Assembly: GCA_963771435.1 (NCBI GenBank)
Contig: CAVYTF010000001.1
Coordinates: forward strand, 1 to 64,000
DNA from: CAVYTF01 sp963771435
Lineage (GTDB): Bacteria; Bacteroidota; Bacteroidia; Chitinophagales; Chitinophagaceae
Direction of reading: 5' to 3'
DNA: 64,000 nucleotides
Under the pieces are notes generated by a model that ran no database searches, had not been told where the DNA came from, and saw only the letters and a program-made list of their open reading frames with translations. The first letter of the stretch is position 1. Every line of letters begins with the position of its first letter. Of the stretch, positions 17,101-25,986 are shown piece by piece. A program made the translations under genes and the position numbers.

Positions 17101-19910
17101 GTTTTGTGGCAAGGCCGGTTTTTAGTTTGGGGGCTGATACTACACTTTGTGATGGTGAGGTATTGAACCTGAAAGTGTCTGTGCCTAATGCGACCTATTT
17201 ATGGAGCACGGGAAGCACGGCTTCCTCGGTGGCTGTTGATTCGCCAGGGGTGTACTGGTTGAGTGTTGATGATAGTAGCTGTGTGAGTACAGACAGCATA
17301 ACTGTGAGTTTTACGGCTTTGCCAATAGTTAGTTTGGGCAATGATACCACGCTGTGTGTGGGGCAAAGTTTGGTACTTAATGCGCCAACAGGAACAAGGT
17401 ATAAATATTTGTGGGAGGATGGGAGTACGGGAGAGTATGATACTGTATCTTCTACCGGGACATATTGGGTGAGGGTTACAAATGAATATGGTTGCAATGC
17501 GGCTGATACTATCAATGTTCATTTTGCGGCGTTGCCGGTATTTAGCCTGGGAGATGATACAACCATTTGTGGCCTACAAACTGTGGTATTGGAAGCGCCA
17601 GCGGGAGCGGGGTACCAGTATTTGTGGCAGGACGGGAGTGGAGGAAACAGCTACAGCGTATCAAACAGCGGGGCGTATTGGGTGAAGGTTAGTAATAAAT
17701 ACGGATGCAGCTATGCAGATACAGTTAATATTCATTTTGCGGCATTGCCCGTGTTTAGTTTGGGAGATGATACTACTATTTGTGGCAGTGGGGTATTGAA
17801 CCTGAAAGTTTCTGTGCCGAATGCGACCTATTTGTGGAGCACAGGAAACTCGTCATCATCGTTGGCTGTTGATTCGTCGGGACTGTACTGGTTGAGTGTT
17901 ACTGATAATGGCTGTGTGAAGACGGACAGTATAGCAGTAAATTTTCAGCCACTTCCTGTATTTAGTTTGGGAGATGATACAAGCATTTGCGGGCAAAAAA
18001 CTGTGGTTCTGGAAGCACCGACAGGGCCGGGATATCAGTATTTGTGGCAGGACGGGAGTGCAGGAAACAACTATAAAGTGTCGAGTAGCGGGGCGTATTG
18101 GACGAAGGTTACTGATAAATATGGTTGCAGCTATTCGGATACGGTTAATGTTCGTTTTGCTGCATTGCCAGTGTTTAGTTTGGGGGATGATACCACGATC
18201 TGTGGCAGTGGGGTATTAAACCTGAAAGTTTCTGTGCCTAATGCGACCTATTTGTGGAGCACAGGAAGCACGGCATCATCGTTGGCTGTTGATTCGTCGG
18301 GACTGTACTGGTTGAGTGTTACTGATAATGGCTGTGTGAAGACAGATAGTATAGCAGTAAATTTTCAACCGCTTCCTGTATTTAGTTTGGGAGATGATAC
18401 AACCATTTGCGGGCTACAAACTGTGGTATTGGAAGCACCGATAGGGGCGGCATACAAATATTTGTGGCAGGATGGTAGCACAGGGGAAAGATACAGCATA
18501 TCAAACAATGGGGCATATTGGGTGAAGGTTACTGATAAATATGGTTGCAGCTATGCAGATACGGTTAATGTTCGTTTTGCTGCATTGCCGGTGTTTAGTT
18601 TGGGGGATGATACTACTATCTGTGGCAGTGGGGTACTGAACCTTAAGGTGTCTGTAGCGAATGCGACCTATTTATGGAGCACAGGAAGCACGGCATCATC
18701 GTTGGCTGTTGATTCGTCGGGACTGTACTGGTTGAGTGTTACTGATAATGGCTGTGTGAAGACAGATAGCATAACAGTAAATTTTCAACCACTTCCTGTA
18801 TTTAGCCTGGGAAATGATACAACGGTATGCAGCGGTCAAAATTTTGTACTTAGAGCTCCGACAGGAACAGGGTACCGATATTTATGGCAGGACGGGAGTA
18901 CGGGTAATGGTCATACCGTATCTAAAGCAGGAGCATATTGGCTGGAGGTTAAGAATGAGTATGGATGCAATGCGGCGGATACGATCAATATAGGGTTTAA
19001 ACCGTTGCCGGTGTTTAGCCTGGGTAATGATACCAGTTTGTGTTCAGGGCAACCGCTGGTGCTGAGTGTTTCAGTACCCCAAGCGACTTATTTATGGAGT
19101 ACGGGCAGTACTTCAAGGTCATTGCCTATAAATAGTTCAGGGCTTTACTGGCTTAGTGTTTCAGATAGTGGCTGTGTAAAAAGGGATAGTATATATGTGG
19201 TTTTTAAACCCGCCCCTAAAATCGCTTTAGGAAATGATACGACCTTGTGTGAAGGGCAGAGTTTGGTGCTGAATGCTGCGAATAGTAATGCTACTTATTT
19301 GTGGCAGGATGGTTCGACGGCGCCGGGTTATACAGTAACGGCTGAGGGAAATTATTCGGTAATGGTTGCGCTGGATGGCTGTGATACGAGTGGTAAGATC
19401 GCGGTGGATTATGCTGCAAAACCTGTAGTTAACTTAGGAAGTGATACCTCGCTTTGCGGTTCGGAAAAGTTAGTGCTGGATGCGAGTTATCCGCAAGCCA
19501 GTTATTTGTGGCAGGACGGTTCAACAGAGGCTGGTTATACGGTTACTCAAGAAGGAACTTACGCTGTGCAGGTGACCAATGGCTGCGGTTCTGTGGTTGA
19601 TACTATTGCGGTTCAATATGGGAGCTGTGGGTGTAAATTATACGTGCCTTCTGCGTTTACCCCAAATGGAGACGGGAGAAATGATGTATTCAGGCCAATG
19701 GGTAAATGCAATATTTCAGGATATGTATTTAAGGTTTATGACAGGTGGGGTGGTGCTGTTTTTAACTCACAGAATGCAGGCGAGGGCTGGGATGGAAATG
19801 TGCAGGGAAAACTACAACCGATGGGTACTTATGTGTGGGAATTGGCATATTTTGATACTGTTACCGGGAAAGCTACGAAATTAAACGGGACAGTGGTTTT
19901 GATAAGATAA
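14157..19910 (+). CDS. Giant LRR/Ig-like repeat adhesin with T9SS type B sorting domain
   Basis: A 1917-residue secreted protein read from GTG at 14157 (TTG at 14151 also possible). Signal peptide at 1-25, then plant-type leucine-rich repeats at about 30-330 with 24-residue LTGTIPxSLGQLxNL units. About 20 consecutive Ig/PKD-like domains of about 70 residues each (about 420-1825) follow; most begin SLGDDTTICG and contain YLW..GS and YWVKV or YWLSV. The C-terminal CHU_C domain (about 1828-1917; YVPSAFTPNGDGRNDVF, YDRWGGAVF, GTYVWELAYFD) is the T9SS type B sorting signal. It should be exported across the outer membrane and retained or released as a surface adhesin. Individual repeats are nearly identical at the DNA level. 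Confidence 0.9.
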   Translation: MKKIVLLLFITVFFIKPGRSLGQVNVPDSLALVDLYNSTSGSTNWTITWNLINPVNTWYGITLSADQTRVIGIHFVNNNIGGVLPSSISNLSQLKSLYLAKGGILTIPSILGQLSNLDTLDLSFNDLSGIIPSSLGQLSNLVDLNLTANQLTGTIPESLGQLGNLQSLDLGANGLTGPIPDTLKHLSQLTSFNLNSNPIGGNIPLCLGQLTNLEFLGLESDQLTGTIPDTLENLKQLTGLGLSDNKLTGSFPSFIGQFTYLTYADVSKNKLSGNVPDTFGNLVNLIELRFSDNQLSGPVPASIAKICTFGNGTLDILYLYDNEFTFSGVEAIATASTEAMYSPQAIIPLHYNSGILSVSAGGTLANDSFYWYRNNVLYKVIAGDSVLNLTQDGYYSVAITNTIVTNDALNRDLILYSDTLGVCYFSQPANLSSDTTICSGQNLVLYAGVNNASYLWNDNTTADSLLVTLAGKYWVEVMGNGCTYTDTTNVVINPSPLVYLGDDTTICGQGTVTLEAPTGPAYKYLWQNGSAGNSYSVSSSGAYWVKVTNEYGCSGADTVNIGFVVLPVFSLGDDTTVCGSGVLNLNVSVPNATYLWSTGSTAPSLAIDSSGLYWLSVNDSGCVKTDSITVNFQPLPVFSLGDDTTICGQGTVVLEAPMGAGSQYLWQDGSGGNSYSASNSGAYWVKVTNEYGCSYSDTVNIGFVAWPVFSLGDDTTICGSGVLNLNVAVPNATYLWSTGSTASSLAIDSSGLYWLSVNDSGCVKTDSIRVNFQPRPVFSLGDDTTICGQQSLVLEAPMGTGYQYLWQDGSAGTSYSASSSGGYWVKVTNEYGCSYTDTVNIGFVAWPVFSLGDDTTICGSGVLNLSVSVPNATYLWSTGSTASSLAIDSSGLYWLSVNDSGCVKTDSITVNFQPRPVFSLGDDTTICGQQSLVLEAPMGAGFQYLWQDGSAGTSYSASSSGAYWAEVTNKYGCSYTDTINVSFVARPVFSLGADTTLCDGEVLNLKVSVPNATYLWSTGSTASSVAVDSPGVYWLSVDDSSCVSTDSITVSFTALPIVSLGNDTTLCVGQSLVLNAPTGTRYKYLWEDGSTGEYDTVSSTGTYWVRVTNEYGCNAADTINVHFAALPVFSLGDDTTICGLQTVVLEAPAGAGYQYLWQDGSGGNSYSVSNSGAYWVKVSNKYGCSYADTVNIHFAALPVFSLGDDTTICGSGVLNLKVSVPNATYLWSTGNSSSSLAVDSSGLYWLSVTDNGCVKTDSIAVNFQPLPVFSLGDDTSICGQKTVVLEAPTGPGYQYLWQDGSAGNNYKVSSSGAYWTKVTDKYGCSYSDTVNVRFAALPVFSLGDDTTICGSGVLNLKVSVPNATYLWSTGSTASSLAVDSSGLYWLSVTDNGCVKTDSIAVNFQPLPVFSLGDDTTICGLQTVVLEAPIGAAYKYLWQDGSTGERYSISNNGAYWVKVTDKYGCSYADTVNVRFAALPVFSLGDDTTICGSGVLNLKVSVANATYLWSTGSTASSLAVDSSGLYWLSVTDNGCVKTDSITVNFQPLPVFSLGNDTTVCSGQNFVLRAPTGTGYRYLWQDGSTGNGHTVSKAGAYWLEVKNEYGCNAADTINIGFKPLPVFSLGNDTSLCSGQPLVLSVSVPQATYLWSTGSTSRSLPINSSGLYWLSVSDSGCVKRDSIYVVFKPAPKIALGNDTTLCEGQSLVLNAANSNATYLWQDGSTAPGYTVTAEGNYSVMVALDGCDTSGKIAVDYAAKPVVNLGSDTSLCGSEKLVLDASYPQASYLWQDGSTEAGYTVTQEGTYAVQVTNGCGSVVDTIAVQYGSCGCKLYVPSAFTPNGDGRNDVFRPMGKCNISGYVFKVYDRWGGAVFNSQNAGEGWDGNVQGKLQPMGTYVWELAYFDTVTGKATKLNGTVVLIR
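15430..19625 (+). repeat. Alternating A/B domain repeats within the adhesin gene
   Basis: About 20 repeats of 200-216 nt, mostly two alternating types: A with CGQ..VLEAP..YQYLWQDGS and B with CGSGVLNL.VSVPNATYLWSTGS. Units two apart are far more alike than neighbours; for example 16261-16480 and 16681-16900 differ at few bases. This indicates recent expansion by about 420-nt dimer duplication. Confidence 0.9.
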
Positions 19911-20146
19911 AAGGTATGGGGCTGCAATGCCCGGTAGTTGTTGGTGAAAAACATTAATAACGGCGAAAAACTGACTATCATTTATTCGCATGCATGCAAA
20001 AAATTATGCAAGTTTAAAAGGCATACCTGATATGATCATTTATGAGTGATAAAGTGCAAATCAAAAATTTGCTTACGTTATGACGAAGCCTTAAGCCTGG
20101 ACTCTACGCCAAACAGAGACCGGGGCATGAAATATCATGTGCAGTT

Positions 20147-20642
20147 CTATTTTTTTTCTATCGGTACATTGAACCTGCCATTGGTTATATTTATAGTCAT
20201 GCCATTACTCCCTTTTAAAACTCCATTAAATGTGCCCTGAATACTTTCATTCTGAATGGAGGTAATAGTAATAGTAGCTTTGGTATTAACAAACACCATA
20301 TTATTATTTGTACGTTCAATAAGTTGAATACTTGTTGTATAAGAATCATTCATTTTGCTATCGTCATAAGTGCCTGCTTTTATTATTATTTTTTGTTCGA
20401 GGGCTTAAAACTCCTATAGCGATAATATCTGCATTCTGTAAAGAATTCTTTAAACCGCGTATAACATATCCATTGGTAGCACGTTTGGGTAATCCGGCTT
20501 TAGCACCAACATTAAAAGATACAGGGACTCCATCAAAGTTCGCTGTAATAGTTCCTAATGAGGTAGTACCCTGACTGACCTGGCTCCTGCAGGTTAAACA
20601 ACAAAATACTGATAAAAGGAGGCTTAGAAATAGTTTATTCAT
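20147..20642 (-). pseudogene. Secreted or lipoprotein-type DUF6252-like gene with a 1-nt frameshift
   Basis: Two minus-strand pieces form one protein of about 165 residues: signal segment MNKLFLSLLLSVFCCLTCRS with Cys residues typical of an export signal, TTSLGTITANFDGVPVSFNV, NADIIAIGVLSPRTK, then in the shifted frame IIIKAGTYDDSK, YTTSIQLIE, ITITSIQNESIQGTFNGVL and ITNGRFNVPIE. The order (GxITAxxDG, IxI, GTY, ITITSIxxxxIxGTF, ITxGxFN) matches the DUF6252-type lipoproteins of Bacteroidota. The shift lies in an A6 run at about 20385-20395; one A fewer restores the frame. It may be decayed, or a homopolymer sequencing error. Confidence 0.65.
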
Positions 20643-20998
20643 GATAAATTGTTTGAGGTTAATAAAAATCGGTTACTGTTATTTTTTAATTCGGTAGGTA
20701 ATATGATCCGGCTGTTGCTTTTTACTGCCACGCCATTTTGGTTTAGTTCTTTGTTGAGTATAATTGATAAAATGTAATTTTTGAGTTTTTCCATTTCATT
20801 GTTGTGTGGTCATTCTTAATATGCCAGTTAGTTATTACGTCGTTATTTTTCGGGGCTAAAAAGTTTATAAATGTAACAGTTATAATTAAGAGTGCATATA
20901 TTTTTTGCAAGGGGCCATACTAAGGTTTAATTCTTCTGCCTAATAGCAAAAGCATTAGTAAACATCCAACCACACCTGATCGCAAAGGCGGCCTCACT
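20643..20998. other. Intergenic region, no gene seen
   Basis: About 355 nt of AT-rich DNA between two minus-strand genes. No family-like frame, strong hairpin or repeat was found. It probably holds the promoter of the frameshifted lipoprotein gene. Confidence 0.5.
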
Positions 20999-21478
20999 CT
21001 AATATGCAACCACCCCATTAAAAGAGATCACGTCGCGGTTGGCGCTTGAAACGACGAGGGACGCGTTGCCATTGTCAAAAATGGTGAAGTCCATTTCTGA
21101 AACGCCTTTTGAGTTTTGTGGTTTTATGGTGACGAGCCATCCTCCCTTTTTCTTTTCTGTGAGGTCATAAGAAAAAACAGTAGAAGTGAAATGCAGCGGG
21201 CTTTCTGTCGAGTTTAGGGGCGCTGAGAGATAGGCAGCTCCGAAATAAGGAAGGTCGCTTATGAGGCTGTCATCCTTTACCTGCACCGCATATTCGGAGG
21301 TCAGCTGCCTTGCAGGGCGCGCCAGCGGCATTGCGGTTTGTGCTGTAAAAGTGAAATGTTGCGAATTAACTGCGCTTCTTATGTTCGTTGTTTTAGACTG
21401 GTCCTGTGCATGAACACTCTCAAGACATGCGAGGCAAATAATCAAAACAGCAGGTATGAGTTTAAATATCTTCTTCAT
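20999..21478 (-). CDS. DUF4251 domain-containing secreted protein
   Basis: A 159-residue protein with a signal peptide (MKKIFKLIPAVLIICLACLES, cleavage near VHA). It has the DUF4251 signature order: SQHFTFTAQTAMP, LTSEYAVQVKDDSLISDLPYFG, AYLSAP, LHFTSTVFSYDLTEKKKGGW, VTIKP, MDFTIFDNGNASLVV, ISFNGVV. The family is periplasmic or surface-associated, of unknown function, and common in Bacteroidota. A minus-strand TAACTTTA box (21501-21508) lies about 22 nt upstream of the start codon, with ATTG about 17 nt further upstream, a plausible promoter. Confidence 0.85.
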   Translation of the reverse strand: MKKIFKLIPAVLIICLACLESVHAQDQSKTTNIRSAVNSQHFTFTAQTAMPLARPARQLTSEYAVQVKDDSLISDLPYFGAAYLSAPLNSTESPLHFTSTVFSYDLTEKKKGGWLVTIKPQNSKGVSEMDFTIFDNGNASLVVSSANRDVISFNGVVAY

Positions 21479-21671
21479 AGTTTTACGCTTTATGACTGTG
21501 TAAAGTTAGTTTAGTTACTATGGTTCAATCTGAAAGGAAAGCTAAAATTGTGGTGGTGAGTGGGGAGGCGTGAATGGTCAGTAGTGAACTATAAAAGTAT
21601 ACTTTCAGAATTATTTTTCTCAATCTATTCATAAAATTAAATTGTCATTTTAGTATTTGAACAGTTTACAT

Positions 21672-21679
21672 TAGGTTTG
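21672..21679 (+). promoter_or_regulatory. Possible -7 element of the DUF2723 gene
   Basis: TAGGTTTG matches TAnnTTTG, 74 nt upstream of the ATG at 21754. A TTTG at 21656-21659 is closer than usual (12-nt spacer), so support is limited. Confidence 0.3.
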
Positions 21680-21753
21680 TCGCTCTTTTAGAAAGAACCA
21701 AGCCGGCAGCGATGCCCATGTGTAAAAAACCAACAAATTAAAAAAGACCAAAA

Positions 21754-24700
21754 ATGAATTTTAAACGTGTAAACAACATTACCGGGTGGGTAGTGTGTTT
21801 AATTGCCTGTGTTGTGTTTATCATGACTTCCGAAGCCGGTGGCAGCTTTTGGGATTGCGGCGAGTTTGTGAGCAGTTGTTTTAAGGTGCAGATACCGCAT
21901 CCGCCGGGGGCGCCGCTGTTTATTTTGCTGGGCAGGATCGCGATCATACTTACAGGAAGCAACCCGCTGACGGCTGCGAAATCAGTGAATGTACTGAATG
22001 CGTTTGCGAGCGGCTTTACGATCCTTTTCCTGTTCTGGACGATAACACATTTTGCGCGGAAGCTGGTACATACGGATAAAACACAAGAACTTACCAAGAT
22101 GCAGATATTCAGCATTATGGCTGCGGGTGCTGTTGGCGGCCTTGCTTATACTTTCTGCGATTCTTTCTGGTACAGCGCCGTGGAAGGTGAAGTTTATGCG
22201 TTCTCTTCCTTCTTTACTGCTATTGTGTTCTGGTGTATCGTGCGATGGGAGGACGGAGCAGACGACCCGGGCGCAGATAAGTGGCTTATACTGATATTTT
22301 TCCTGATAGGGCTATCCATCGGCGTGCATTTATTGTGCTTGCTGACCGTGCCTTCCATTGTGCTTACTTATTATTATAAAAAGAGGGCACGCTTCGATTA
22401 TAAAAAGATAAAGAAATATTTTATACGCACGCTAATAGTGCTGGGCGTGCTGGGCGTAATAGCCAGTTTGCTGTCTGCAAGTGGAAAAGTAAATGCAGAA
22501 CGCGGAGTGCCTTTTGACGGTACGATGGCGGGGGTGATGATAGTAGGGACTCTGCTCGCCATTGGATTTTTATATCTTGTTGAATACATAGCGCCAAAAG
22601 ATAAAAAGGAATTATGGGGCGGCGCTTTTATCTTTCTGGTGATCGGTACTGCGCTGGAAGGCGTTGTTCAGGTGGGTGTAATACAATATTCCATTGTGAT
22701 AGCCGGCCAGTTTGATGTGTTCTTTGTAAATTCAATGCACATGCCTTACTTCTATGGCTTTGCATTTTTCTTTGTCATTCTTGCCGTGGCCATTTGGTGG
22801 GCGCTGCGTTTTGCTGCTAAAAAAGACTGGTATTACATGAAGCTTGGTTTGTGGTGTTTCACTTTCCTGCTTATTGGCTACAGTAGTTACCTCACTACCA
22901 TGATACGTAGTAATGCTGACCCTGCGATTGATATGTATAATGTGGACAACCCAATAAGCCTGGCCGGTTATCTTGGCCGCCAGCAATATGGCGATTGGCC
23001 TTTGTTATACGGTCAAAAGTTTGTTGCACAACCCCTTGATAACAAACCGCAATATGATTATGAAAAAACGTCGCATGGATATATAAAAGCCTTTAGCGGA
23101 TATTCCTATTCTTACGACCCAAAAGATATGATGGTGTTCCCGCGCATGTGGGACAACAGTAATGAGCAGGGGCATGCGGATTATTATGCCATGTTCATGG
23201 ATGTTGGTAAAAACAAGGATGGCAGCTATGATATCCCCAAAGATGATGACGGGCACTATACGAGGCCAAACTTTGCCGATAATGTTGGTTTCTTTTTAAG
23301 CTACCAGTCTTACTTTATGTTCTTCCGGTATTTTATGTGGAACTTCAGCGGGAAAGAAAATGATATTGAAGGTTTATTTACCGGGAACCCGCGTGACGGC
23401 AACTGGATAACCGGCATACCGTTTATTGATAACGCTATGTATGGCGACCAAAGCCTGATGCCTGACACGGCAAAAGCTAATAAAAGCCACAATACCATGT
23501 TTGCGTTGCCATTTATACTTGGCTTTATTGGTTTGTTCTATCATTTTAAGAAAAGGGGGGATGATGCTTTTATTGCTTTTGTCCTGTTTTTATTCACCGG
23601 CTTCCTTATTATTATTTATCTTAACCAGGCGGGCTTTCAGCCGCGCGAGCGTGATTATGCTTATGCAGGGTCCTTTTATGCCTTTAGTATATGGGTAGGC
23701 CTTGGCATCTTGTATTTTATAGATATGGCCAGTAAATGGGATAAGAAATTACTGATAAATACCATTCTTATTCCTTGCGGGGTTGTCTCATTGTTGTTTC
23801 TTATAGTGGGTGCAAGATTTCAATTTGGCCTTGCGCCGGGTATTGGTTTTGCGGCATTATTCTTTATTGTTGCGGCGGGAATACCTTATGCATTAAAGTC
23901 TTTAAAGAGTGCGAAGGCTATTATTATCACTGCATCTCTCATCGGGTTATGCGTTACCCTTTTGATGGGCCAGCAGGAGTGGGACGATCATGACCGCAGC
24001 AACAAACAATTAGCACGTGACCTTGCTAAAGATTATTTAGAAAGCTGCCCTCAGAATGCCATTCTCTTTACTTACGGTGATAATGACACTTATCCTTTGT
24101 GGTATGCGCAGGAAGTAGAAGGCATCCGCCCCGATATCCGTGTCATCAATACAAGCCTGCTCGGCATCGACTGGTATATTAACCAGTTCCGTTATAAAAT
24201 AAATCAGAGTGCGCCTATTGATGTCATCTGGAATGCAGAACAGATAGAAGGCGGCAAACGCGATGCTGTGCTGTTCAGAGCTGATCCCGCTTTTCCTGAT
24301 GACAGGTATTACAAGCTGTACGATATGATGAAAGACTATACCGGTAGCGATGACCCTGCAAAAATGCAGGACGAAGGCGAAGGCAATACTTATAATACTT
24401 TTCCAGGCCATAAAGTATCAGTTCCTGTTGACGAAGCGGTTGTGCGCGCCAATGGCACAGTAAATCCTACTGACAGTATTGTGAAAGAAGTGAGGTTCAC
24501 CATTCCTAAAAATGTCCTGTATAAAGGCGACCTCGCCATGCTGGATATTATTGCGGCAAATAATTGGAAACGCCCTATCTGTTTCACCATGAACCAGGCA
24601 GGACTGGGCTTTGATGGATATTTGCGTAAAAATGGTATGAGCTACCAGTTGGTACCAGTTGAAAATTCGCCCGAAAACACAGACTTTGCTTATAATGTGG

Positions 24701-25245
24701 TAATGAACAAATTTGGCTTTGGCAATGCACAGATACCCGGCGTTTATTATGACGAAGAAAACCGCAGGCACCTGTTGGATATAAGGCAGGCGTGCTCCCA
24801 ACTCGCGTTAGACCTTGCAGACAAGAACCGGAAAGATGATGCGCGCAAAGTGCTGGAAAAAACGGACAAAATGATGCTGCAGCAAAACATGCCTTACGGG
24901 CTTATTTCCCGCCAGAACGACCATGACAGGGTATCCATGATGTTCCTCGAAGCCTGCTATCGCGCCAACGACTCCACACTTGCAAACAAAGTGTACAAAG
25001 CGGTTAAAAAAGACTTCCAGCAGCAGGTAATGTATTACAATTCACTCACAGGCAACATGGCTGAATTCATGCAATCCGACAAAGACGGCACCGAACAATT
25101 AAATAAACAATTGGACCAGGTAGTGCAGATGTTCACCATGCCTCAATTAATGTCTCCCCCACAACCGGCGGCATTAAAAACAGATACGGCTGCAAAACCT
25201 TCAAAGCCTAAACCGGATGTAAGCGCTGTTCCAAAGAAAAAGTAA
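21754..25245 (+). CDS. DUF2723/GT117-family membrane protein (protein O-glycosyltransferase-like)
   Basis: A 1163-residue membrane protein. The N-terminal half (about 1-400) has many hydrophobic segments. It opens with VNNITGWVVCLIACVVFIMTSEAGGSFWDCGEF and QIPHPPGAPLF, the DUF2723 signature with the conserved Asp-Cys-Gly-Glu, and contains a SFWYSAVEGEVYAF motif. A second membrane block covers about 580-730. The C-terminal part is soluble (GDNDTYPLWYAQEVEGIRPD, then GHKVSVPVDEAVVRANG). The family corresponds to GT117, related to eukaryotic TMEM260 O-mannosyltransferases, and is thought to glycosylate exported proteins; substrate inferred. The end (about 1130-1163) is Pro/Lys-rich. A strong terminator follows. 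Confidence 0.88.
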   Translation: MNFKRVNNITGWVVCLIACVVFIMTSEAGGSFWDCGEFVSSCFKVQIPHPPGAPLFILLGRIAIILTGSNPLTAAKSVNVLNAFASGFTILFLFWTITHFARKLVHTDKTQELTKMQIFSIMAAGAVGGLAYTFCDSFWYSAVEGEVYAFSSFFTAIVFWCIVRWEDGADDPGADKWLILIFFLIGLSIGVHLLCLLTVPSIVLTYYYKKRARFDYKKIKKYFIRTLIVLGVLGVIASLLSASGKVNAERGVPFDGTMAGVMIVGTLLAIGFLYLVEYIAPKDKKELWGGAFIFLVIGTALEGVVQVGVIQYSIVIAGQFDVFFVNSMHMPYFYGFAFFFVILAVAIWWALRFAAKKDWYYMKLGLWCFTFLLIGYSSYLTTMIRSNADPAIDMYNVDNPISLAGYLGRQQYGDWPLLYGQKFVAQPLDNKPQYDYEKTSHGYIKAFSGYSYSYDPKDMMVFPRMWDNSNEQGHADYYAMFMDVGKNKDGSYDIPKDDDGHYTRPNFADNVGFFLSYQSYFMFFRYFMWNFSGKENDIEGLFTGNPRDGNWITGIPFIDNAMYGDQSLMPDTAKANKSHNTMFALPFILGFIGLFYHFKKRGDDAFIAFVLFLFTGFLIIIYLNQAGFQPRERDYAYAGSFYAFSIWVGLGILYFIDMASKWDKKLLINTILIPCGVVSLLFLIVGARFQFGLAPGIGFAALFFIVAAGIPYALKSLKSAKAIIITASLIGLCVTLLMGQQEWDDHDRSNKQLARDLAKDYLESCPQNAILFTYGDNDTYPLWYAQEVEGIRPDIRVINTSLLGIDWYINQFRYKINQSAPIDVIWNAEQIEGGKRDAVLFRADPAFPDDRYYKLYDMMKDYTGSDDPAKMQDEGEGNTYNTFPGHKVSVPVDEAVVRANGTVNPTDSIVKEVRFTIPKNVLYKGDLAMLDIIAANNWKRPICFTMNQAGLGFDGYLRKNGMSYQLVPVENSPENTDFAYNVVMNKFGFGNAQIPGVYYDEENRRHLLDIRQACSQLALDLADKNRKDDARKVLEKTDKMMLQQNMPYGLISRQNDHDRVSMMFLEACYRANDSTLANKVYKAVKKDFQQQVMYYNSLTGNMAEFMQSDKDGTEQLNKQLDQVVQMFTMPQLMSPPQPAALKTDTAAKPSKPKPDVSAVPKKK

Positions 25246-25264
25246 CTAATATCTTTCTTCCGCA

Positions 25265-25316
25265 GGGTGTTTATTGTGTCTTAGCAAAGGCAAACAATAA
25301 ACACCCTTTTTTTTTG
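25265..25316 (+). terminator. Rho-independent terminator of the DUF2723 gene
   Basis: GGGTGTTTATTGT (25265-25277) pairs with ACAATAAACACCC further right, followed by a run of nine T. It begins 20 nt after the stop codon. Confidence 0.85.
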
Positions 25317-25387
25317 CGCCAATCCTCAATCGTCAATCACCAATCGTCAATCAACAAATCAGAAATCATCAAATCAGAAATCATTCG

Positions 25388-25505
25388 GGGCTCTCATCCT
25401 CCGTCTATACCTCAGCTTTAGTTCCGGCTGTCCGTTCCAAGTCTGGCACAAAGGCTCTCCACAAAACCTTCACCAGGCTTTCCACTACCATCCGGCAGCC
25501 CTTCA
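25388..25505. repeat. Dispersed repeat, copy 1
   Basis: The core 25424-25502 aligns with 38021-38100, about 86 percent identical by eye with two single-base gaps; looser similarity extends on both sides. It lies in intergenic DNA. The preceding 25325-25385 holds short CAATCGTCAATCA-type repeats. Confidence 0.75.
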
Positions 25506-25639
25506 TCAGCAGTGACGCTGTTCAGCACCTAAACTCAGTCAACCTCAACCTCAAACCAAAGTGCCATCACCCCTTCTTAACTCCAACAACCTCTTTTTTC
25601 CTATCGGTAGGTGTCTCACCTACCGAAATGTTGAAATTA

Positions 25640-25891
25640 GGGTTCACAGCACCGTAGTCGGGGTTCACAGCGCCTTAGTCGGAACCCACAGCGCCTTAGT
25701 CGCAATCCACAGCGCCTTAGTCGGAACCCACAGCACCTTAGTCGGAACCCACAGCGCCTTAGTCGGAACCCACAGCACCTTAGTCGGAGTCAACAGCACC
25801 TTAGTCGGAACCCACAGCGCCTTAGTCGCAACCCACAGCACCTTAGTCGGAACCCACAGCGCCTTAGTCGGAGTCAACAGCACCTTAGTCG
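25640..25891. repeat. 21-nt tandem array, 12 units
   Basis: Twelve 21-nt units of the form GgAACCCACAGCGCCTTAGTCG, then a partial unit. They code a seven-residue VGTHSAL periodic frame that stays open into the DUF2807 gene, but the signal peptide of that gene starts later, so the array is probably untranslated 5' DNA. Confidence 0.9.
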
Positions 25892-25986
25892 GAGTTCACA
25901 GAAAGTCTATTCAGGCTATTGCCAAAAATAAAATCCTCTTTTATGTTCTATTAGTTTGCTTATTTTTATGCTCTAAATCAAACTCA

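Noticed and set aside
25561..25986. N-terminal extension of the DUF2807 lipoprotein
   Set aside because: The signal peptide begins at 25987, and the upstream frame crosses a tandem repeat and ends in internal hydrophobic residues.
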